From Nosocomiicoccus ampullae (GTDB lineage Bacteria > Bacillota > Bacilli > Staphylococcales > Salinicoccaceae): 64,000 nt of DNA. Position 1 is the stretch's first letter. Every line of letters starts with the position of its first letter. The DNA is taken from the NCBI RefSeq assembly GCF_019357495.1, contig NZ_CP079110.1, positions 1,364,001 to 1,428,000 of the forward strand. Reading direction: 5' to 3'. The notes under the pieces were generated by a model. The model was given only the letters and a program-made list of their open reading frames with translations. It made no database searches and had not been told where the DNA came from. Positions 58,958 through 64,000 of this stretch are shown in pieces. Made by a program: the position numbers and the translations under genes.

Positions 58958-59971
58958 TTATTTTCCTCCTAAAGTACGTTTTAAAAATGTAGCACGCGCT
59001 TTATTTTCCGCCGCTTCTAGATGTACAGATTCTACGTCTTCTAATCCTTGACGGATAAATGCGTGTTGAATTTGCTTTAGCAATGCTTGAAACTCAAAAT
59101 TTTCAAGCTCTAAAACGTTCATATCTACGCCGTATTTAATATGACTTAAATGCATCGCTGCTTCTTCTAACGACATTTGTTCAGCGTATCTAAGTAACCC
59201 GTATGATCTAAATATCGCATCACGCACTGTCAGTGCACGGTTATGATAAAACCACTCTCTCATACGTGTTTCTTCATATATAATTTGTTCTTTTATTTCA
59301 TCTAAATGGTGAATAATTTCTAACTCACTTAGTCCAAGTGTCACTTGGTTAGAGAGTTGATAAACGTCACCAACCGGATTCGATCCTTCACCATAAATAC
59401 CTCTTAACGTATACCCCATTCTCGTTAAAACATCACGTAATCTTCGAATACGATTATTTCTCGTGAGTGCCGGCAAGTGTAACATAACTGAGGCACGTAA
59501 ACCGGTACCGACGTTTGTGGGGCATGCCGTTTTAAATCCGTATTGACGATCGAACTGGTAATCAAAATCTTTTTCAATCGTATCATCGATATCAGAGGCG
59601 ATTTCATATAGTTCTTCAAGTGAGTGTCCAACATTCATCACTTGAATTCTAATGTGGTCTTCTTCCCCGACCATAATCGATGTCGATTCGTCCTCACTTA
59701 CAATTAACGAATGCCCTCTACGTTTAAATAGTGGACTAATTAAAAATTTTTCTATCATTAATTGTTTTTCAATCTCTGACAAATCGTCCATTTTAATAAC
59801 CTCAAAGCCTGTGTACTTATTTCTAATAGTTTTTAAAACCTCATCGTACTCTGACTTATCTTTAATTAAGTGTGGATATGTTAACCCTTCAATATTCCTA
59901 GCAAGGCGGATGCGTGAAGACATCTCAATCGGTGCGTTTGGACTATTTTTCAGCCAAGGACTCGTCTTCAT
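58958..59971 (-). CDS. mcsB: Protein arginine kinase McsB
   Basis: 337 residues from the ATG at 59969-59971, 9 nt behind GGAGG; an upstream ATG at 59980 lies on top of that site. Phosphagen kinase fold: MSSRIRLARNIEG, GTGLRASVMLHLPAL and RLRDVLTRMGYTLRGIYGEG. It phosphorylates arginines on CtsR and damaged proteins. Overlaps mcsA by 29 bp. Confidence 0.96.
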   Translation of the reverse strand: MKTSPWLKNSPNAPIEMSSRIRLARNIEGLTYPHLIKDKSEYDEVLKTIRNKYTGFEVIKMDDLSEIEKQLMIEKFLISPLFKRRGHSLIVSEDESTSIMVGEEDHIRIQVMNVGHSLEELYEIASDIDDTIEKDFDYQFDRQYGFKTACPTNVGTGLRASVMLHLPALTRNNRIRRLRDVLTRMGYTLRGIYGEGSNPVGDVYQLSNQVTLGLSELEIIHHLDEIKEQIIYEETRMREWFYHNRALTVRDAIFRSYGLLRYAEQMSLEEAAMHLSHIKYGVDMNVLELENFEFQALLKQIQHAFIRQGLEDVESVHLEAAENKARATFLKRTLGGK

Positions 59972-60452
59972 CGTTATCATCCTCCTTTAAGGCTTTAATT
60001 TCATCTCTAATAATTGCTGCTTCTTCAAACTCTTGTGCTTTTACAAGTTTATCGAGTTTCTTTTCAAGTGCTTCGATTTTTTCTTCTTGCTTTAAATACA
60101 TTTCATAAGAACCTGGCACTTTTCCTGTATGGCTATCTTTTAAAAGTTGTGCACGGTTTATAATTTGATTTGCTTCTTCACTAAATGTTTTATAACAATC
60201 ACCACAGCCAAATAAACCATTATCTCGTATCGATTGTAGTGTCGAACCACATGTAGGACAAGTTTTTACTTCTGATTGTGACTTCAATATAAATTTATTT
60301 AGTGAGTGATGATGCTGGTGTTTTGTGTCATTATTGCTTTGTAATAATTCGTGTGCGCATGTGTCGCATAAAAATAGTTCGCTTTTTTGATTATTTTGAC
60401 TGATCGACACTTGAATCATTGCTTCACGCTTATGACATCTTTCGCATCGCAT
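59943..60452 (-). CDS. mcsA: McsB activator protein McsA
   Basis: 169 residues from ATG 60452 behind GAGGAG. Four CxxC zinc motifs (CERC, CDTC, CPTC, CGDC) followed by a C-terminal UVR domain (LEKKLDKLVKAQEFEEAAI). It activates McsB. It begins 4 bp after the ctsR stop. Confidence 0.93.
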   Translation of the reverse strand: MRCERCHKREAMIQVSISQNNQKSELFLCDTCAHELLQSNNDTKHQHHHSLNKFILKSQSEVKTCPTCGSTLQSIRDNGLFGCGDCYKTFSEEANQIINRAQLLKDSHTGKVPGSYEMYLKQEEKIEALEKKLDKLVKAQEFEEAAIIRDEIKALKEDDNDEDESLAEK

Positions 60453-60456
60453 ACAA

Positions 60457-60921
60457 TCACTCCTCGTATAATATTGCTTCAATTACGTTACGCATAATAT
60501 GTGCACGTAATATATCTCTTTCAGGTAATTCGATTAATAATGTTTCTCTTAAAATAATTCTATCCATAATACGCGCCTCATTATAAGTGATGACTTCTGC
60601 GTCGTACATCGACTGAATTAAATGTTGAGCATTCGTTTGAGAAAGTTTGTTACCGATTAGACTTAATATATGTTCTAAATAATCTGCTTTGTTATGAGTT
60701 TCTATTTTAGTAATTCTAATGTAACCACCGCCCCCACGCTTACTTTCAACAATGTAACCAAGTTCGTTTGTAAACCGCGTTTTAATAACGTAGTTTAGCT
60801 GAGACGGTACACAATCGAATTTCTCTGCGATTTGTGCACGTTTAATTTCAACGCGTTCATTATGAGACTCTGCAATTTTTTGCTTCAAATAAGCCTCAAT
60901 AATATCCGACATGTTTCGCAT
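60457..60921 (-). CDS. ctsR: Transcriptional repressor CtsR
   Basis: 154 residues. N-terminal winged HTH (MSDIIEAYLKQKIAESHNER, EKFDCVPSQLNYVIKTRF) with the glycine-rich wing ESKRGGGGYIRI, and the C-terminal dimer domain. It represses clp and related genes and is inactivated by heat. ATG 60921 follows AGAGGTG. A CtsR operator stands in its own promoter. Confidence 0.97.
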   Translation of the reverse strand: MRNMSDIIEAYLKQKIAESHNERVEIKRAQIAEKFDCVPSQLNYVIKTRFTNELGYIVESKRGGGGYIRITKIETHNKADYLEHILSLIGNKLSQTNAQHLIQSMYDAEVITYNEARIMDRIILRETLLIELPERDILRAHIMRNVIEAILYEE

Positions 60922-60933
60922 AGAATCACCTCT

Positions 60934-60950
60934 TTTGACCTTCTTTGACT
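60934..60950 (-). promoter_or_regulatory. CtsR operator, autoregulatory
   Basis: Minus strand AGTCAAA-GAA-GGTCAAA, an exact match to the (A/G)GTCAAA-N3-(A/G)GTCAAA heptad repeat. A third GGTCAAA lies upstream at 60964-60970. Confidence 0.92.
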
Positions 60951-60952
60951 AT

Positions 60953-60982
60953 AGTATAACTTATTTGACCTATTTTAATCAA
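60953..60982 (-). promoter_or_regulatory. ctsR operon promoter
   Basis: Minus strand TTGATT (60977-60982), 18-bp spacer, TATACT (60953-60958); the CtsR site begins right after the -10. Confidence 0.7.
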
Positions 60983-61044
60983 TTGCAACGCATTTTTAAT
61001 ACTATATACGATGGTTTTTACTTCACTGATTATCAATATAAGCC

Positions 61045-61074
61045 TTTACATCCGTTGTTATGAATAGGTATAAT
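61045..61074 (+). promoter_or_regulatory. Promoter of the nucleoside transporter gene
   Basis: TTTACA (61045-61050), 18-bp spacer, TATAAT (61069-61074), 36 bp before the start codon. Confidence 0.65.
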
Positions 61075-61110
61075 ATTTCTGACGACTACATAATTTACAG
61101 GGGTGTCTAT

Positions 61111-62325
61111 ATGAATATAATATGGGGAGTTATCGGTATTGCTGTAACTTTTTTCCTCGCTTGGATTGCGAGTTCCGATAGAAAGCGTGCGTTTAAAAAG
61201 TGGAAACAAATACTGTTATTACTCGCTCTACAACTATTATTTGCCTTCTCAATTCTTTCAACTGGTGCTGGGCAAAAAGTAGTTGAAAGTTTAGCATTTG
61301 GTTTTGGAAAACTACTTGAGTTTGCAGCGGAAGGGACTAGTTTTGTTTTTGGCCCATTAATGATCGATGCAAACGGAGAAGCACAATTCGTTTTCTTCTT
61401 TAACGTATTAATTCCTATTATTGTTATTTCAGCACTAATTGGGGTGTTACAGTACTTAAAGATTTTACCAGCAATCATCCATGGATTAGGATGGATTTTA
61501 TCAAAAATTACAGGTATGGGCTTCATAGAATCATATAACGGAGCTGCTTCAATGTTTTTAGGACAATCTGAAGTGTTTGTTTCATTAAAGAACCAAATTC
61601 CATTACTTGGTGAACAACGTCTCTACACACTTGCAGCGCAAGCAATGAGTTCTATTTCACTATCCATGGTAGCAGCATATATGACTTTACTTGCGCCTGA
61701 ATACGTAATTACAGCGATTATTTTAAACTTATTCAGTGTTTATATCATTGTACATATCATTAACCCATACGACTTACCAGAAGAAGAAAACTATACAGCA
61801 TCTGAATCAAATCCAGATGAAGGTAAATCTTTCTTCCAAATTCTAAGTGACTATATTTTACAAGGTGCGTTAATTGCAGTTATCGTTGGGGCAATGCTTA
61901 TCGCGTTTAACGCATTAATTGCTATTTTAAACAACTTATTCTTAGCAATTCCTGGATCATCATTAACATTCCAAGATATTCTAGGCTATATTTTAATGCC
62001 ACTTGCGGTAATAATTGGTGTACCAGTTGCTGAAGCACATGAAGTTGGTATTTTAATGGCAACAAAGCTTGTTACAAATGAATTTGTTGCGATGGAAAAC
62101 TTACAACTCATTAAAGAAACACTTGCTCCAAGAACACAAGCAATGATCTCAGTATTCTTAGTATCATTTGCAAACTTTGGTTCTATCGGTATTATCGTTG
62201 GAACAGTTAAAGGTATTCATGCAAAATCTGGAGACTTAATTGCAAAATTTGGTTTAAAACTTGTCTACGGTGCATCACTTGTATCTGTTTTAAGTGCAGT
62301 TATCGTAGGATTATTCATAAGATAA
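61111..62325 (+). CDS. nupC: Concentrative nucleoside transporter, NupC family
   Basis: 404 residues from ATG 61111 behind GGGGTG; the frame is open 17 codons further up but that part overlaps the promoter. About ten membrane helices and the CNT signature tracts ESYNGAASMFLGQSEVFVSL and SFANFGSIGIIVGTVKGI. It imports nucleosides with H+ or Na+. Followed by a terminator. Confidence 0.9.
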   Translation: MNIIWGVIGIAVTFFLAWIASSDRKRAFKKWKQILLLLALQLLFAFSILSTGAGQKVVESLAFGFGKLLEFAAEGTSFVFGPLMIDANGEAQFVFFFNVLIPIIVISALIGVLQYLKILPAIIHGLGWILSKITGMGFIESYNGAASMFLGQSEVFVSLKNQIPLLGEQRLYTLAAQAMSSISLSMVAAYMTLLAPEYVITAIILNLFSVYIIVHIINPYDLPEEENYTASESNPDEGKSFFQILSDYILQGALIAVIVGAMLIAFNALIAILNNLFLAIPGSSLTFQDILGYILMPLAVIIGVPVAEAHEVGILMATKLVTNEFVAMENLQLIKETLAPRTQAMISVFLVSFANFGSIGIIVGTVKGIHAKSGDLIAKFGLKLVYGASLVSVLSAVIVGLFIR

Positions 62326-62327
62326 TT

Positions 62328-62357
62328 TTAAAGGTATGTCATTTGGCATACCTTTTT
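62328..62357 (+). terminator. Terminator after nupC
   Basis: AAAGGTATG / CATACCTTT stem, T-run. Confidence 0.85.
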
Positions 62358-62397
62358 ATTATTTAATAAATGATACACTATATATGAGGTGAAAGTT

Positions 62398-62853
62398 ATG
62401 ATAGCAATCAAAAATAATCCAACAGGTAAAACTTACGAAGCGTTATTAGATTTTCTCTTTAAAACATGTGATCAATTTCAACTCGTTGTACGTACAGATA
62501 TTTTAAAGTATAAAGATTCATTTAAAGATTTAGATGAATGGTTTGGAGACTCTTTTATAGAAACACTTGATCAGCACGAATGGCCATCGACAAACCTTTT
62601 TGATGATATTGCGAAAGTGTACTATTTTAAAACGACAGAAGATGCAAAAGAAATTCTTTTAGAAAAGTCGAGCAGTCTTTTCGATTGGAGTTTACCTAAT
62701 TTACCGGAGGACTTATGTTTCTTTAAAGATGATGAAGCGTATTTAAGTGTCTCTTCAGAACTTGAAGAAATCTATATTTACCCTACTTCACACGATGAAG
62801 TTCGTGAAATTAAAGAAATTGATGGTTTAAAAACAGTAGAAGTCTCATTTTAA
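62398..62853 (+). CDS. Protein of unknown function, 151 residues
   Basis: Start placed at ATG 62398 with AGGTGA upstream; GTG at 62389 would add three residues but overlaps that site. The product (MIAIKNNPTGKTYEALLDFL...) is acidic, soluble, rich in aromatic residues and without a signal or membrane segment; mixed helix/strand. No family recognised. It lies between nupC and rpsN, with terminators on both sides, so it is transcribed alone. Confidence 0.75.
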   Translation: MIAIKNNPTGKTYEALLDFLFKTCDQFQLVVRTDILKYKDSFKDLDEWFGDSFIETLDQHEWPSTNLFDDIAKVYYFKTTEDAKEILLEKSSSLFDWSLPNLPEDLCFFKDDEAYLSVSSELEEIYIYPTSHDEVREIKEIDGLKTVEVSF

Positions 62854-62858
62854 ATAAA

Positions 62859-62896
62859 TTAATCCCTCTAAAGTTTATGACTTTAGAGGGATTAAT
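62859..62896. terminator. Bidirectional terminator between the unknown gene and rpsN
   Basis: TTAATCCCTCTAAAGT / ACTTTAGAGGGATTAA long stem with flanking A/T runs. Confidence 0.85.
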
Positions 62897-62911
62897 TATA
62901 TAAAATCTATA

Positions 62912-63181
62912 TTACCAACTTGCTTTTTTAACACCAGGTATTTGACCCTTGTGAGCAAGCTCTCTGAACTTAATACGTGAAATACCAAATTGTCTAGATA
63001 CACCGTGTGGGCGTCCTGTAATTTCACAACGGTTAACAACACGTGTTGGAGACGCATCTCTCGGAAGTTTTTTAAGACCTTCATAGTCTTTATTTTTCTT
63101 CATTTCTTCTCGAATCGCACGATATTTTTCGACTGTTTCTTGGCGTTTTTTATTTTTAGCTATTTTTGATTTTTTAGCCAT
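62912..63181 (-). CDS. rpsN: 30S ribosomal protein S14, zinc-independent form
   Basis: 89 residues ([20 protein letters not shown]...). It is the long form that lacks the CxxC zinc motifs of the 61-residue S14; only one cysteine ([13 protein letters not shown]) is present. In Bacillus the equivalent YhzA replaces the zinc-binding S14 when zinc is short and is repressed by Zur. A matching operator is present upstream. AGGAGG precedes the start. Confidence 0.95.
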   Translation of the reverse strand: MAKKSKIAKNKKRQETVEKYRAIREEMKKNKDYEGLKKLPRDASPTRVVNRCEITGRPHGVSRQFGISRIKFRELAHKGQIPGVKKASW

Positions 63182-63192
63182 GTAATCCTCCT

Positions 63193-63213
63193 AATTCGTA
63201 ATTATTACGTTTT
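63193..63213 (-). promoter_or_regulatory. Zur-box-like operator at the rpsN promoter
   Basis: The palindrome AATTCGTAATTATTACGTTTT has the core CGTAAT-N-ATTACG, identical to the core of Firmicute Zur boxes. It lies directly downstream of the -10 element, over the expected transcription start. Confidence 0.8.
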
Positions 63214-63216
63214 ATA

Positions 63217-63245
63217 ATTATACCACTATTTTCCCTAAATTCAAA
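63217..63245 (-). promoter_or_regulatory. rpsN promoter
   Basis: Minus strand TTTGAA (63240-63245), 17-bp spacer, TATAAT (63217-63222). Confidence 0.6.
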
Positions 63246-63309
63246 TTTATTTATCGAATTAATTTTAAAATGCTATAATAATATTTATTAATTTTAAGGA
63301 GAAAGATCA

Positions 63310-64000
63310 ATGTCTATTAGAACGAATTTTGCTTTACTTTCAGGACGAATCACAAAACATTTACTCATGAAAACGACTGGTGGTGGTAGTAGCTTACCCG
63401 GGAAAGTCGCACATAGAATTTCACCAAATGTTTTAGATGATGTGAGTCAGTATTACGACGTCATCATCGTCACTGGAACGAACGGAAAGACATTGACGAC
63501 GAGTCTAATCACTAATATTTTTAAAAGAAAATATGATAATATCGTCACAAATAGCCGTGGCAGTAACATGCTGCAAGGAATTATTGGTGCATTTGTTGAT
63601 TCTAAACCAAACAAACATAAAAAAGGAATTGCGATTTTAGAAGTTGATGAGGGAAGCTTAAATAACGTTGTTGAAGCACTCAATCCTAAATACATTATTC
63701 ATACAAATCTTTTCTTAGATCAAATGGACCGTTACGGCGATGTAAAAGAAACGTATCAATTACTCGTCAATGCAGCAAAAAAAGTGCCTGACGCTACACT
63801 TTTACAAAACGGAGATTTACCACTATTTTCTAGTGTACCTCTTCCGAATAAACGTAAATTTTTCGGCGTCGACGTTCAAGCTGAATCTCCAAAGATAAAC
63901 CATTGTCCACGCTGTAATCATACTTTATCTTATAAAACTTATACATATTCTGGTCAAGGAAATTTCACTTGTCATGCGTGTCATTTAGAACGCCCAGAAT
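63310..64000 (+). CDS. murT: Lipid II isoglutaminyl synthase, MurT subunit, cut by window edge
   Basis: 230 codons visible from ATG 63310 behind AAGGAG. Mur-ligase-like with P-loop VTGTNGKTLTTSLI near residues 54-67, LEVDEGSL, HTNLFLDQMDRYG, and the MurT-specific four-cysteine zinc ribbon CPRC...CHAC near the window end. With GatD it amidates the D-Glu of lipid II to D-isoglutamine. gatD would be expected just downstream. Confidence 0.92.
   Translation, partial: MSIRTNFALLSGRITKHLLMKTTGGGSSLPGKVAHRISPNVLDDVSQYYDVIIVTGTNGKTLTTSLITNIFKRKYDNIVTNSRGSNMLQGIIGAFVDSKPNKHKKGIAILEVDEGSLNNVVEALNPKYIIHTNLFLDQMDRYGDVKETYQLLVNAAKKVPDATLLQNGDLPLFSSVPLPNKRKFFGVDVQAESPKINHCPRCNHTLSYKTYTYSGQGNFTCHACHLERPE

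Overview
This is about 64 kb of low-GC Firmicute chromosome. Gene content and order point to the family Staphylococcaceae. The block tuf - M20 amidohydrolases - kbl - tdh - HAD - tadA ... pdxK - ung ... hemQ - lipL - argS, the ctsR-mcsA-mcsB-clpC-radA-yacL-gltX-cysE-cysS-mrnC-rlmB-rae1-sigH-rpmG-secE-nusG-rplKAJL-rpoBC run, a YSIRK/LPXTG-type surface protein, BshB2 and coproheme decarboxylase are all typical of that family. Two points argue against core Staphylococcus such as S. aureus: ispD and ispF (the non-mevalonate isoprenoid route) sit between yacL and gltX, and there is no L7Ae-like gene between rpoC and rpsL. A related genus (the Jeotgalicoccus, Nosocomiicoccus or Salinicoccus type) is an inference. 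No rRNA, tRNA, phage, IS element or CRISPR array was found.

Layout. 1-2.3 kb: start of an S9-type peptidase and a substrate-binding lipoprotein plus FecCD permease pair without an ATPase. 2.4-7.2 kb: argS, ywiB-like, ywhD, an HD-domain dNTPase-like gene and lipL on the minus strand. 7.3-8.3 kb: hemQ/chdC and a 36-residue ORF. 8.6-11.4 kb: an AGCS amino-acid symporter, a DUF423 protein, a YwdI-like protein and ung. 11.5-14.3 kb: pdxK, yojF, bshB2 and folE2 on the plus strand. 14.7-20.8 kb: a small membrane protein, tadA, a HAD hydrolase, tdh, kbl and two tandem M20 amidohydrolases. 20.8-23.7 kb: an accessory patch with a NERD-domain gene between two direct copies of a 189-bp repeat, a TM2 protein and two lipoproteins. 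23.7-28.1 kb: tuf, fus, rpsG, rpsL. 28.4-34.3 kb: a 1980-residue LPXTG surface protein placed between rpsL and rpoC. 34.5-46.4 kb: rpoC, rpoB, a 7Fe-type ferredoxin, a 16S rRNA methyltransferase, rplL, rplJ, rplA, rplK, nusG, secE, rpmG. 46.5-56.4 kb: sigH, rae1, rlmB, mrnC, cysS, cysE, gltX, ispF, ispD, yacL, radA. 56.5-60.9 kb: clpC, mcsB, mcsA, ctsR. 61-64 kb: a NupC-type transporter, an unknown gene, a Zn-independent S14 with a Zur-like operator, and the start of murT.

Most of the window is housekeeping. Control signals that can be read include a CtsR operator before ctsR, a T-box leader before cysE-cysS, an L10 leader with attenuator before rplJL, an L1-type site before rplK, a Zur-like operator before rpsN, and separate promoters for rpoBC and for rpsL-rpsG-fus-tuf.

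The least explained feature is a family of about 180-190-bp intergenic elements, with copies at about 14.4, 20.9, 22.0 and 50.9 kb. Each is built as half-site, three imperfect palindromes, half-site, based on TTTGTTAAATAA / TTAATTAACAAA. One copy lies inside the cysE leader, and two flank the NERD-domain gene as direct repeats. A region at 8.3-8.5 kb has a similar layout built on a different core sequence.
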